DNA of 64,000 bases, from NCBI RefSeq assembly GCF_030413615.1, contig NZ_CP129236.1, positions 2,960,001-3,024,000 on the forward strand, written 5' to 3'. This DNA comes from Planococcus shixiaomingii (lineage in GTDB: Bacteria > Bacillota > Bacilli > Bacillales_A > Planococcaceae). The notes under the pieces are model-generated. The model worked only from the letters and a program-made list of their open reading frames with translations, was not told the origin of the DNA and did not search any database. The translations under genes were made by a program, and so were the position numbers. Below, piece by piece: positions 52,702-62,255 of this stretch. Numbering within the stretch: the stretch's first letter is position 1; every line of letters starts with the position of its first letter.

Positions 52702-53763
52702 CTACTGCGGAATCGGTTCACGATTTTGCGCTTTGGCTTCCATCGCTTGCTTTAGCGTTTGCCCTTTTTGCAGCGGATAGTGGCAAGCTGCATAGTGGTT
52801 TTCCCGTACTTCACTGAGTGGAGGTGTTTCAAGTGCACATTTTTCCGTTGCCAATGGGCATCTTGTCCGAAAATGGCAGCCTGATGGCGGATTTGCCGGA
52901 GAAGGAACTTCCCCTTTCAAGACAATCCGGTCTTTTTTCACTCTAGGGTCCGCTTCAGGGACGGTGGATAGGAGGGCCGCTGTATAAGGGTGGGCCGGGT
53001 TATCAAAAATATTATCCGTTTCCGAAAGCTCGACGATTTTCCCTAAATACATCACGCCGACCCGGTCCGAAATATGCCGTACCACATTCAGCCCGTGGGC
53101 AATGAACAGCATGGTCAGCCCCAACTCTTTTTTCAAGTTCATCAGCAAATTGATGATTTGCGATTGAACCGAAACATCCAGTGCCGATACCGGTTCATCC
53201 GCAACCACAAATTCCGGATTCAATGCCAGCGCTCTTGCAATCCCGATCCGTTGGCGCTGCCCGCCTGAAAATTCATGCGGGTAGCTGTTGTAGCGGCTCG
53301 GATCCAAGCCGACCAGTTCAAGCATGTCTTTCACTTTCCGTTCTTTTTCAGCCCCCTTTGCGATTCCATGAATGCCATACATTTCACCTATTATTTCACC
53401 CACGGTAAACCGCGGATTCAGTGAACTAAACGGATCTTGGTAAATAATCTGCATTTCTTTCCGCAGCTTTCTGAGTTCATGGCTTTTATAGGTCAAAATA
53501 TTTTTATCTTTAAAAAAGATTTTGCCGTCTGTCGGTTCCTGCAGCCGCAAAAGGTTTCGGCCAAGCGTGGATTTGCCGCAACCCGATTCGCCTACCAGCC
53601 CCAGTGTTTCGCCTTTATAAATAGTAAAAGACACATCATCCACTGCTTTGATCACTTTCTTAGGCCGGCCGATTCCCGCTTTGACGGTGAAGTGTTTTTT
53701 CAAATGCTCTATTTTCAACAAGGGTTCTGCTTGATCAGTAAGTGAATTCTTTTGAGGATCCAT
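52702..53763 (-). CDS. Peptide ABC transporter ATPase (DppF/OppF family)
   Basis: 353 residues from the ATG at 53763, which has AGGAGGTG upstream. Walker [16 protein letters not shown], signature [19 protein letters not shown] and Walker [14 protein letters not shown] are all present, plus the C-terminal cysteine motif of the OppD/F type ([15 protein letters not shown]). It overlaps the other ATPase gene by 29 bases. Confidence 0.94.
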   Translation of the reverse strand: MDPQKNSLTDQAEPLLKIEHLKKHFTVKAGIGRPKKVIKAVDDVSFTIYKGETLGLVGESGCGKSTLGRNLLRLQEPTDGKIFFKDKNILTYKSHELRKLRKEMQIIYQDPFSSLNPRFTVGEIIGEMYGIHGIAKGAEKERKVKDMLELVGLDPSRYNSYPHEFSGGQRQRIGIARALALNPEFVVADEPVSALDVSVQSQIINLLMNLKKELGLTMLFIAHGLNVVRHISDRVGVMYLGKIVELSETDNIFDNPAHPYTAALLSTVPEADPRVKKDRIVLKGEVPSPANPPSGCHFRTRCPLATEKCALETPPLSEVRENHYAACHYPLQKGQTLKQAMEAKAQNREPIPQ

Positions 53764-54778
53764 TCTCTTCACCTCCTCTGGTTTGGCTATGCAGCAAGTT
53801 GTTTTCGAGCAGATAATCGACACGCCAGCACGCCACTTGCCGGTTCCCTCGCGTTTCCAAAGGCGGAAGTTCGTCGCGGCATTTATCTGTCGCAAACGGG
53901 CAGCGCGGCGAAAATCTGCAGCCTTTCGGAACTTCGTTCAGCCTCGGGATAGAGCCTTTAATCGAATTCAGCGGAACCCCCCGTTCCCCGTCCATTCTTG
54001 GCACGGATTCCAACAACCCTTGAGAATACGGATGCAGCGGCTGATCAAACAAATCTTCAGTGTTGGCGATTTCCATAATTTTTCCTGCGTACATGATGAT
54101 GATGCGATTGGCCATTTCGGCTGCAACGCCGATGTCATGGGTGATCAGCATGATTGACATATTCCGGTCTCTTCGCAAACCGCGAAGAAGTTCCAAAATC
54201 TGCGCCTCAATCGTTACATCCAAAGCGGTTGTCGGTTCATCTGCAATAAGAAGCTCCGGTTCGGAAGCGAGGGCAATTGCAATCATGACCCGCTGCCTCA
54301 TTCCGCCGGACAGTTCATGCGGATATTGCTTTAGCCGGGATTTCGGATCTGAAATGCCGACCAGCCGCACCAGTTCTTCCGCCCGTCTCCACGCCTCTTT
54401 TTTGCCGATTTTATGGTGAAAGAGGATTGCTTCCGTGATCTGTTTGCCAATCGTGAAAACAGGATTGAGTGCGGTCAACGGTTCCTGGAAAATCATCGAG
54501 ATTTTCGATCCTCTGATGTCCCGCATTTCCTCATTGTTTTTAGTCGTCAATTCTTCGCCGTTAAATTTGATTTTCCCGCTCAAAATTTTTCCATTTTCAA
54601 ATTCGACCAACCGCATAATGCTCATCGACGTTACACTTTTCCCGCTCCCGGATTCCCCAACAACGCAAACCGTCTCTCCTCTTTCTATGTCAAAGGACAC
54701 GCCGTCCACCGCATTCACAAATCCGTCTTTGCCTTGGTAGCCCGTAACCAGATTTTTTATCTCCAAGATCTTATCCAA
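53735..54778 (-). CDS. Peptide ABC transporter ATPase (DppD/OppD family)
   Basis: 347 residues starting with TTG at 54778 behind AGAGGTG. Walker [15 protein letters not shown], signature [18 protein letters not shown], Walker [14 protein letters not shown], and the C-terminal [14 protein letters not shown] motif identify the DppD type. It lies 18 bases after the iclR-like gene and heads the structural part of the operon. Confidence 0.94.
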   Translation of the reverse strand: MDKILEIKNLVTGYQGKDGFVNAVDGVSFDIERGETVCVVGESGSGKSVTSMSIMRLVEFENGKILSGKIKFNGEELTTKNNEEMRDIRGSKISMIFQEPLTALNPVFTIGKQITEAILFHHKIGKKEAWRRAEELVRLVGISDPKSRLKQYPHELSGGMRQRVMIAIALASEPELLIADEPTTALDVTIEAQILELLRGLRRDRNMSIMLITHDIGVAAEMANRIIIMYAGKIMEIANTEDLFDQPLHPYSQGLLESVPRMDGERGVPLNSIKGSIPRLNEVPKGCRFSPRCPFATDKCRDELPPLETRGNRQVACWRVDYLLENNLLHSQTRGGEENGSSKEFTY

Positions 54779-54796
54779 CTTCTATTCACCTCTTTC

Positions 54797-55585
54797 TCAT
54801 ATGAATTTTGTTGCTGAAAAATTTCTGCGGGAGGGAAAATATACTTTGCTTAAAATGGAGTTCAATTTCTCAATGTTCTCTTTTAGAAGTGGAAGAATTT
54901 GTTCGCTTTTTTCCTGCGAAAAACGATAGCGCGGTCCGGCGATCGACAACGAACCTAATATCATTTGCCTGTTGTCGAATAGCGGCACCGAGTAAGCAGC
55001 TACATCTTCAAACGTTTCGCCTTCTGTGTAGCACCAGCCTTTTCCCCGTATGCTTTCCAATCTTTCAAGAAGTGCTTCTTTGGAATCGATATGCCGATCG
55101 CCATCCTGTATACCTTGATCAATAATTTTAATTTGAATGTGGCGAGGCAAGTACGCCAGTATGATTTTGTGCGAAGCTCCAATGAATAACCGATTTCGTT
55201 TGCCTACCGATTCGGCAAAACGGACTTTTTGATCGCTTTCAACGATTTTTACGAAGACGCCTTCTTCATCGTCCAAAATCGTCAAAACGACACTTTCCCC
55301 TGCATCTAGCGCAATATTCTTCATGATCGGCTGGATCAAATCAAATAGATTAAGGTGTTCTTCCACCACATGATTCAATTCGATGAATTTTATGCCCAAT
55401 TGGTATTTTTTCGTTTCCGGGTGGCAGTACAGATAGCCCTTTTCTTCAAATGTCGAAAGAATTCTATGAACGACTGTATGGTTCATATCCAAGTGCCTTG
55501 CTAATTCCCGTAATCCCCAGGTCGGAGAATCGACTGTAAAAACATCCAAAATGCTTAGGGCTTTATCAACTGTTTTTGAAGTCAT
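54797..55585 (-). CDS. IclR-family transcriptional regulator
   Basis: 262 residues. An N-terminal winged helix-turn-helix (ALSILDVFTVDSP, WGLRELARHLDMNHTVVHRI) is followed by the IclR effector domain (GESVVLTILDDEEGVFVK, HKIILAYLPRHI, SVPLFDNRQMILGSLSIAGP). It is the first gene of the peptide-transport cluster and lies 18 bases downstream of an IclR-type palindrome, so it probably controls its own operon in response to a small ligand. Confidence 0.94.
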   Translation of the reverse strand: MTSKTVDKALSILDVFTVDSPTWGLRELARHLDMNHTVVHRILSTFEEKGYLYCHPETKKYQLGIKFIELNHVVEEHLNLFDLIQPIMKNIALDAGESVVLTILDDEEGVFVKIVESDQKVRFAESVGKRNRLFIGASHKIILAYLPRHIQIKIIDQGIQDGDRHIDSKEALLERLESIRGKGWCYTEGETFEDVAAYSVPLFDNRQMILGSLSIAGPRYRFSQEKSEQILPLLKENIEKLNSILSKVYFPSRRNFSATKFI

Positions 55586-55603
55586 AGCCTCTCCCGCCTT
55601 CTT

Positions 55604-55620
55604 GGTTCGATAATAGAACC
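55604..55620 (-). promoter_or_regulatory. Candidate IclR operator upstream of the peptide-transport operon
   Basis: Palindrome GGTTCGATAATAGAACC. It resembles operators of IclR regulators such as PcaR/PobR (GTTCGATAAT core). It lies between the regulator ATG and a possible promoter (TTGATT, 16 bases, TATTTT; 55649-55676, minus strand), a position fit for repression. Confidence 0.7.
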
Positions 55621-55734
55621 AGTAGTCCGAATTTTCTGTCTTTTTATTAAAATACCACTTTCAAGGAAATAATCAATAGATTTTTGATATTTATTAGAAT
55701 ATTTAATCAATTAAATATCAAGGTAGAGCTGAAT

Positions 55735-55779
55735 ACAAAAAAAGCCGCTGTTGAAATCTAATGATTTCAACAGCGGCTT
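55735..55779 (-). terminator. Terminator of the CBS-pair protein gene
   Basis: A 17-bp perfect stem (AAGCCGCTGTTGAAATC with GATTTCAACAGCGGCTT), four-base loop, and a T run on the minus strand, 36 bases past the stop codon. Its sequence is closely related to the hairpin at 43170-43215. Confidence 0.93.
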
Positions 55780-55814
55780 GGTTCATATTTTAAATTTTTT
55801 CGATTTAATTAAAG

Positions 55815-56246
55815 TTAATCATTCGACTGGGACGGTTTCGAAATATCTTCGATAGCAGCTCCGGCATTTCTGTCAGTTGGGTCTTTCACTGCAATATCTC
55901 CAAGTGAAACAACGCCCAACAGCTTGTTGCCTTCGCAAATCGGCAAACGGCGAATTTGGTTATCCGCCATTAAAGTGGCTGCATCTTCCACATCCATATC
56001 AGGCGTTCCTGTAACCAATTCAGAAGAGATGATCTGGCCGACCGGCGTGTCCAAGGTGAAGTTGGCAGCTATTCCGCGTATGACGATATCCCGATCTGTG
56101 ATGATGCCGACTAAGCTCCCGCCATTCGTATCCACTATTGGAATCGATCCGACATCCAAATTCAACATCTGTGTAGCTACTTCCTGAATTGAAGTATCCT
56201 TAGTGCAAGTTTCCACATCTGTCGTCATAATTTCTGTTACTTTCAT
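55815..56246 (-). CDS. CBS-domain-pair protein
   Basis: 143 residues from the ATG at 56246, which has AAGGAGG upstream. Two CBS motifs are clear (VTEIMTTDVETCTKD, MLNLDVGSIPIVD, GIITDRDIV; then DMDVEDAATLMADNQIRRLP). Such small CBS-only proteins bind adenine nucleotides and act as sensors. The target is unknown. It shares its strand with, but is not clearly cotranscribed with, the iclR cluster. Confidence 0.92.
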   Translation of the reverse strand: MKVTEIMTTDVETCTKDTSIQEVATQMLNLDVGSIPIVDTNGGSLVGIITDRDIVIRGIAANFTLDTPVGQIISSELVTGTPDMDVEDAATLMADNQIRRLPICEGNKLLGVVSLGDIAVKDPTDRNAGAAIEDISKPSQSND

Positions 56247-56323
56247 GATTAATTCCTCCTTATAGTTTGGGTAACTAATTGCAGTGGTTTTCATGAAATC
56301 ACACTTTTTCAGGCGACTAAATT

Positions 56324-56545
56324 TTAAGCGGTTATTCGGGTTTTTTTCTGGTCCATGCCAAGGGCGTCCGTCAATGGACAATAATGAACAATTCCTTCCG
56401 CCACTTTTTGCGCGCCCATTAGCGACACGAAAAGTTGTCCTACAGATGGCTTGTCACTCGCCATTTTGGCAATCGACCAGGCAAGCAGCGTCAAGCCGCC
56501 CGTGATACGGACCATTGAATCGATCGTTCCAATGTTTTGTTTCAT
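56324..56545 (-). CDS. Small membrane protein, DUF2892 (YgaP-like)
   Basis: 73 residues from the ATG at 56545, behind AGGAAGGGG. It shows the DUF2892 pattern: NIGTIDSMVRITGGLTLLAW, a hydrophobic stretch, and a C-terminal HYCPLTDALG with a conserved Cys. Members are small inner-membrane proteins often linked to sulfur metabolism; no specific role can be assigned here. Confidence 0.85.
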   Translation of the reverse strand: MKQNIGTIDSMVRITGGLTLLAWSIAKMASDKPSVGQLFVSLMGAQKVAEGIVHYCPLTDALGMDQKKTRITA

Positions 56546-56697
56546 CCAGTATCCCCTTCCTGTTTCCAATTCACACCTATACTGTTCCCGTTTCTTTTCG
56601 AACTAAACGATTTTTTACTTTACATTTTGATGTCAAAACCTGCTTATGGGTGCTTTTCGCAAGCGAAAAGCGAAAGAGCGGACGACCGGTAAGTCTT

Positions 56698-56837
56698 ATG
56701 CACGCTCGGAGGAAAATACGTACGCTTGGCGAATCTTACGCACGCTCAGAGGAAAATACGCACGCTTGGCAAATCTTACGCACGCTCAACAGAATTTATG
56801 CACGTTCAGGAGAAAATATGCCCGCTCGCTTCTTTCC
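56698..56837. repeat. Tandem repeat, seven units of 20 bp
   Basis: Seven exact-length 20-base units, for example ACGCACGCTCAGAGGAAAAT, start at 56698, 56718, 56738, 56758, 56778, 56798 and 56818. The A(C/T)GCACGCT core is conserved in most units, and alternating units end GGAAAAT or AAATCTT (the last unit is degenerate). It lies in the gap between the amidase and DUF2892 genes. No reading frame of note crosses it. Similar in style to the 21-bp repeat at 16480-16605. Confidence 0.9.
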
Positions 56838-56875
56838 ATAAAAAACAGCCGTCCTCGTAAAGTACGAAGACGGCT
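56838..56875 (-). terminator. Terminator of the amidase gene
   Basis: Minus strand AGCCGTCTTCGTA pairs with TACGAGGACGGCT (one G-T pair), three-base loop, then GTTTTTT. It lies 15 bases past the amidase stop and directly next to the 20-bp repeat. Confidence 0.93.
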
Positions 56876-56889
56876 TTAAGCAAACTATT

Positions 56890-58341
56890 TTATTCAAACC
56901 TAGGTGCAACACGCTTTTTCATCGCTTGCTCGTAAGAATACGCGAGCTCGATCAATCGCGGTTCGCTAAAAGCGAGTCCACTAAAGGTGACGCCTACCGG
57001 TTTGCCTGCCTTCGTGTAGCCAGCTGGCACCGTAATCGATGGATAGCCTGCTTTTGCCGGCATGGCCGCGCCGTGGTTGTTCTCAAACAACAAAGCGTCC
57101 AAACTGTAGCGAGCCATGACCACATCAATTCCTTCAGCCGCAGAAATTCGGAGATCGGTTTCGCGGTGCTCCACATAAATCGGATCTTGTGGATCGTCGC
57201 TCAAACTCAGCGACTTTTCCAGTTCGCTTTGGCCGAATTTCATTCGGACCGCCGGATCCAGCTTGTTGAATTCGATGACATCCGCCAGCGATTTCACCGG
57301 CACTTCGTCGGAAACTTTGCGCAAGTAATCATTTACCCCGCGTTTAAACTCATACCACAGCACTTCCGAATCGAATTCCTGTTTTGGAATAATCACTTCC
57401 TCAACAATTGCTCCAAGAGATTTTATTTCTTCAATCGCCTGTTCCATGACGGCGCGTTCTTCTTTACTCGTTTCGCTCAAGAAAGAAAGGTCAACGCCGA
57501 TTCGCGCTCCTTTCAAACCATCCCTTTTCAGGAAAGGCGTATAGTCAGTCAGCCCTTTGCCAACACTGGACTGGGTCGCCGGATCCCGTTCGTCCACTCC
57601 AGTCAACACACTAAGCGTGATTGCCGCATCCGCAACCGTACGCGCCATCGGACCCGCCGTATCTTGGCTTTCCGCAATCGGGATGATGCCGGTTCGGCTA
57701 ATCAAACCGACCGTCGGCTTAATGCCGACAATCGAGTTTGCGCTAGCAGGACTAAGAATCGAGCCCGACGTTTCCGTACCGATTCCGACAACCGCAAAGT
57801 TCGCTGCAATGCTCGCGCCGGTCCCTGAACTCGATCCACCGACGCTACCCGCTTCGAACGTTCCGACGCCGTATGGGTTCAACACTTGGCCGCCGAGCCC
57901 ACTATAGCCGCTCGGCACATTTTGCGTCATAAAATATGCCCACTCGCTCATGTTGACCTTGCCAAGGATGATGGCGCCCGCTTGCCGCAGCTGGGTCGCC
58001 ACAAAGGCATCTTCCAAAGCGTAATTATCCTGAAGCGCGATAGTTCCCGCTGTCGTCGGCATATTATCGGCTGTATCGATATTGTCTTTCAATAAAACCG
58101 GAATCCCGTATAACGAGCCTTGTCCATCCTGGCCGCGCATGTCATCCAGCTCCTCCGCGATTTTCAATGCATCAGGATTGATCGACAAAACCGAATTGAT
58201 CTTCGGGCCGCTTATATCATATTTTTCGATCCGGTCCAAATAGGACTGCACGAGTTCAACTGATGTTAATCGGTTATCTTTGAATGCTTGCTGGATTTCG
58301 TTGATTGTTGCTTCCTCTAGCATGAATGTGGTTTTTTCCAT
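56890..58341 (-). CDS. Amidase-signature-family hydrolase
   Basis: 483 residues with the Ser-cisSer-Lys triad: Lys in PVLLKDNID, the two Ser residues in GSVGGSSSGTGASIA and TETSGSILSPAS. The family hydrolyses amides; GatA is one member but here no gatB/C flank it. The N-terminal TSVELVQSYLDRIEKYD opening is typical. AAAAGGAG precedes the ATG. Substrate unknown. Confidence 0.9.
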   Translation of the reverse strand: MEKTTFMLEEATINEIQQAFKDNRLTSVELVQSYLDRIEKYDISGPKINSVLSINPDALKIAEELDDMRGQDGQGSLYGIPVLLKDNIDTADNMPTTAGTIALQDNYALEDAFVATQLRQAGAIILGKVNMSEWAYFMTQNVPSGYSGLGGQVLNPYGVGTFEAGSVGGSSSGTGASIAANFAVVGIGTETSGSILSPASANSIVGIKPTVGLISRTGIIPIAESQDTAGPMARTVADAAITLSVLTGVDERDPATQSSVGKGLTDYTPFLKRDGLKGARIGVDLSFLSETSKEERAVMEQAIEEIKSLGAIVEEVIIPKQEFDSEVLWYEFKRGVNDYLRKVSDEVPVKSLADVIEFNKLDPAVRMKFGQSELEKSLSLSDDPQDPIYVEHRETDLRISAAEGIDVVMARYSLDALLFENNHGAAMPAKAGYPSITVPAGYTKAGKPVGVTFSGLAFSEPRLIELAYSYEQAMKKRVAPRFE

Positions 58342-58489
58342 TTTGAACGCTCCTTTTCATGTCTGTAAAACACTAAATTTGTTCACTTTTTTAGTGTATA
58401 CCAATTAAAGAGCAATTTATCAAAATAAAAAATTAATTGTTTTGATTTAACAGTTTTCAACTACACTATATTGCATAAAATCATATTGA

Positions 58490-61400
58490 TCATTTTATTT
58501 TTTTATATATTCTATGATTGTCGTCTACCCAATATTCAATGGTATTTTTGTTTAGAATAACAGCTTTATCGATACCTTCAGTGAAATGAACGGTATCCTT
58601 CTCAAATTTCATTTCTTGTTCACCATAGAAATTAGTATGAGTATAGGGGAAAACTCGGAAATCTATGTCTATAGAATTCGTGTCACCTTCAGCCCAATCC
58701 ATAGTAATATAAGCGTCTTCTTTCCCCTTTTCTTTAGACATCCATTTCCCTATTAAAGGTTTTATCTTGGCTCTGATCGCTGCTTTCTCTTTTTCTTCTA
58801 GGGCTATCTCTTTTTGGATTTCTCTCTGTTCTTCTAATAAAGAAGTGAACTCTTCTTTTTCAATCCTCGAATATTGGTCATAGTTTGCCGTAAGTTGAAA
58901 AGAATCTGGAAGATTAGCCGAATAACTATCTCTGGAAGTATTTATTGCAGTAACTTCGTCCTCCATTTTGATATTCAAATCTTCATCAATGACATATTTT
59001 TTAGATTTCCCTTCAATAAATTCTTCTAAGATGAAGTCTTTGCCTGACTGATATATTTTAGCAGCGATAGGATCTTCTGAACTTAATCCCCAAAATCCTT
59101 TAAGGCTTTTCAGTATAGCGAAGTTAGGCTGCGCACCTTTCGCTAATAATACATCAACATATTCGTCTGTTTCTTTTCTTTGCGCATACTCAATTGGCGA
59201 AGTAAAATCTTCAGAAACGAAATTCGGGTTTATTCCGTATTCCAATAACGCTTTTAGAATGTCGATGTCTTCATCAGCTATTGACTGCAGCAAGTACCTT
59301 TGGCCATCCTGTTCATCAATTCGAGGGGCAGTATCCATTTCAAGAAGCAGTTCAGCTAACGCTACTTCTTGGTTTTCAATAGCTTGCTCCAGCATATCCG
59401 TAAATTCTTTTTTGCTTAACTGGCTATAAGGCAGCAGTATTTTTATTAGTTTATTATTCCCTTTTTCCAATGTCAGCATCAACGCATTGACTTCATTTTT
59501 ATCTTTGATTACAGGATTAGCACCGTTTTTCACCAAGAAACTAATGGCATCTTCATTTTCTTGACGTACTGCGGATAGTAATGGCGTTAGTCCTTCTTTT
59601 TCTTGGGCATTCACATCGGCCCCATATTCAATCAATAGTTCCAATATCCCTTGCTCGCCTTGTTTTACAGCATGGTGCAATGGTGTCTTTCCTGTGTTAT
59701 CCTGGCTGTTTGGATCTAGCCCTTTTTTTAAGAAGTATTCATAAAAGGGATGTGAATATTGTGTATGAGAAGCTAAATAGGACAAAATATTTTTCCCTTC
59801 CTTATCATGGGAATCGATTTTCGCACCAGCAGCTAATAGCATATCGAAAATTCCAAAAGAGGCCCCATCATCAATTGCATGGAATAAGATCGTCTTACCA
59901 TCAATGAGTTCGTTTGGGTTTCCATTCATGTCTAATATACTTTGCAATGTTATTAAATCATTGTTGGCTACAGCATTCATCATTGTAATACCTTCGACTT
60001 TATAGCCAGCTACATTTGAATAATCCTTTAATAGCAATAATACGATAGGATAATATTCTTCATTGTCCTCTTTAGCATTTATATACCCAAGTGAATCAAA
60101 CCCCTTGTTCCCGCCGCGATAAACCTCCGCTTTATATTGGAGCATTAGTTTTACTAATTCTTCGTTTTTCGAATCGATTGCATAAAAAACTAAAGGGACA
60201 TTATCGATGATACGGTTCGGATCTGCCCCATTCTCCAACAACTCACGGCTGACTTGCAGATTATTTTCTTTCAAACTGTATTTAAGTAAATTAACAGAAG
60301 CTTCATTTTCGAAATTTGGATCTGCGCCGTAGGAGAGTAGCTGCTTGATGTAACTGAATGGCTCTTCTTCCGTAATTGCCCTGCTTAGCACAGTAGTTCT
60401 GTCAGCAAGAATCAGATTAGCATCAGCCCCGATTGCTAACATTTGCAGCACTCTTTCTTTGTCTTTTCTAAGGATTGCGGCTTTTAGGGCGAAGTAGTCC
60501 AAATTAGTGTCAATTTTTTTATTTTCAATGTAGGAGAAATAACCGTTATCTACTCCCGGCAAAAGCTTTCCACTACTGGCAAATGAAACACTATTGGCAC
60601 TTAAGAAAAACACCATCGTAAATAGAGCTACATACCTCACTTTGAAAACTTTATACCTCATCGACATTTCTTTATAGCTATACGAAGCTTTAAAAATTAA
60701 GCGAAGTTTTGAGGAAGCAATTAAACTCCTGCGCTTCAAGTATTTAGAGATTGGGTCCTCCTTCACATGACAATCTCTCAATATTGATTCATAAACCAAA
60801 GACAACGCAACAAAGTCTATCTTCTTCACCGCTATTGCAATTCTTTGTTTTCTGGAAGTAAAACCTTTATAAATTTCAAATACTTTTGCCAGTTGAACCG
60901 AAACCGAAGTATTTTCAAAATCCAAAGTATGATAATGGAAAAAGTCTTCAAAAATCCGTCTTCCTGACTTTTGGTTTTTATTCACACACACAAAAATCAT
61001 TCTGGCAACGACTGTGCTAATACTGGGAACTTTAATATTCCCGAATCCTTGAACACCTTCTATTTGCAAGGAAAGTTTTTTTAACAAAATACCGTATTGC
61101 CTTACCGCTTCTATATATTCTTTTTTCTCCCAGTACTCCCGTTCAATTACAGCAATCATATATGCGTATTTGATTTTCAATAGTTGATCTTTTAATTTAA
61201 TACCATCAATTAATACTTCCCCTACTGGTTCGTTCATTTTAATGTACTGCTGCATTTTCTGCAAAAGATGCTCACCGAAAGTATACTTATTTTCATCAAA
61301 TGCCACTTCTAATACCTGAACATTTTCGGTGAACCAATTTATCACTTTTTCCTTTTCCGATTCCTGAACTCCAATTTCCAATTCATATGTATCGGGATTG

Positions 61401-62221
61401 ATATCAGTGATTTCATAACCGAATGTATTCAAGTCATCATTTACTCTTTTAATATATACACCATATAAAGTGAAATAAATTGCTGAATAACCTTTTTCCA
61501 AATCGTTAAGCAACGATTGGAAGACAGTTAAAACTTCTTCCCAGCTTTTATCTACTTCTGCCCACGATGCCTGAATTACTTCTTCATCGCTAGTGAGTGC
61601 TCCGGAAATTTTTCTTCCGACTATTCCACCGAAGGGACCGGCTACTAATGTACCCACTATACCTACTCCAAAATTGAATAATTGTTTTCCTCCTCGTTCG
61701 GCAGCAATGTCTTTCAATTTTTTGAAATGGCCTTTAATCACTCTTCCATGATTTTCTAATGCAAACATCAATCGATTAGTTTTTCCAAACAAGCTTTCCT
61801 GAAAGGCCTTAAAGACGACAGTATCTGCTCGATAACGCTTAAAAATTGTTGGAAATGTATTGGACTTTGAAGCATTACTATAAAACTCTAAGTAAGAATC
61901 CCAAACTCTTTGAACGGTTAAAACATTATTAAGCTCTTTTATAAATTTATGCGGCAAAATCAGCTCAACACATTCGTTGACAAACTTTTTACGTTCTTCG
62001 GAAGTTAAATTTTTCTCGCCTAACCGGCTATTTAGGTGAAAGACTTTATTGAAAATTTCTTGATCAAACGCTTTTTCAATAATACCAATTTCTTCTTTAG
62101 CCTGTTTATCAACGATTCGAAGAAGATGCTGAAATAATTCATCGTTTGTTCCTCTTTTTAGTTCTTGTTTTAACTGATCGACTTGTTTAATTAATGAGTT
62201 AGCATATGTAGTTTCTTTCAT
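58490..62221 (-). CDS. 1243-residue ankyrin-repeat protein with internal signal-peptide-like segment
   Basis: 1243 residues from the ATG at 62221, behind AAGAGG; a GTG at 62236 would lie in the ribosome site. Order: a helical, charged N-terminal region (1-520) with a glycine-zipper stretch (VGIVGTLVAGPFGGIVGRKI) near 190; a basic-hydrophobic segment at about 523-548 (RYKVFKVRYVALFTMVFFLS, ending VSFASS) that looks like a signal peptide or anchor; about ten ankyrin repeats (about 570-1040; NGADPN, GKTPLHHAV, YGADVNAQ); and a C-terminal acidic domain. If the internal segment inserts, the ankyrins lie outside the cytoplasm. I do not recognise the protein as a whole; it may be a fusion. It is 34 bases downstream of the acidic 201-residue gene. 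Confidence 0.8.
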   Translation of the reverse strand: MKETTYANSLIKQVDQLKQELKRGTNDELFQHLLRIVDKQAKEEIGIIEKAFDQEIFNKVFHLNSRLGEKNLTSEERKKFVNECVELILPHKFIKELNNVLTVQRVWDSYLEFYSNASKSNTFPTIFKRYRADTVVFKAFQESLFGKTNRLMFALENHGRVIKGHFKKLKDIAAERGGKQLFNFGVGIVGTLVAGPFGGIVGRKISGALTSDEEVIQASWAEVDKSWEEVLTVFQSLLNDLEKGYSAIYFTLYGVYIKRVNDDLNTFGYEITDINPDTYELEIGVQESEKEKVINWFTENVQVLEVAFDENKYTFGEHLLQKMQQYIKMNEPVGEVLIDGIKLKDQLLKIKYAYMIAVIEREYWEKKEYIEAVRQYGILLKKLSLQIEGVQGFGNIKVPSISTVVARMIFVCVNKNQKSGRRIFEDFFHYHTLDFENTSVSVQLAKVFEIYKGFTSRKQRIAIAVKKIDFVALSLVYESILRDCHVKEDPISKYLKRRSLIASSKLRLIFKASYSYKEMSMRYKVFKVRYVALFTMVFFLSANSVSFASSGKLLPGVDNGYFSYIENKKIDTNLDYFALKAAILRKDKERVLQMLAIGADANLILADRTTVLSRAITEEEPFSYIKQLLSYGADPNFENEASVNLLKYSLKENNLQVSRELLENGADPNRIIDNVPLVFYAIDSKNEELVKLMLQYKAEVYRGGNKGFDSLGYINAKEDNEEYYPIVLLLLKDYSNVAGYKVEGITMMNAVANNDLITLQSILDMNGNPNELIDGKTILFHAIDDGASFGIFDMLLAAGAKIDSHDKEGKNILSYLASHTQYSHPFYEYFLKKGLDPNSQDNTGKTPLHHAVKQGEQGILELLIEYGADVNAQEKEGLTPLLSAVRQENEDAISFLVKNGANPVIKDKNEVNALMLTLEKGNNKLIKILLPYSQLSKKEFTDMLEQAIENQEVALAELLLEMDTAPRIDEQDGQRYLLQSIADEDIDILKALLEYGINPNFVSEDFTSPIEYAQRKETDEYVDVLLAKGAQPNFAILKSLKGFWGLSSEDPIAAKIYQSGKDFILEEFIEGKSKKYVIDEDLNIKMEDEVTAINTSRDSYSANLPDSFQLTANYDQYSRIEKEEFTSLLEEQREIQKEIALEEKEKAAIRAKIKPLIGKWMSKEKGKEDAYITMDWAEGDTNSIDIDFRVFPYTHTNFYGEQEMKFEKDTVHFTEGIDKAVILNKNTIEYWVDDNHRIYKKIK

Positions 62222-62255
62222 GTTCGTCCTCTTCACTTTTCTTAAATTATGACTA

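Noticed and set aside
56698-56837. CRISPR array
   Set aside because: The units are contiguous without unique spacers and no cas genes are nearby.
56926-57828. A 300-residue plus-strand open frame opposite the amidase
   Set aside because: The amidase has its full catalytic triad on the other strand; the antisense frame is rich in Arg, His and Cys as expected for a shadow.
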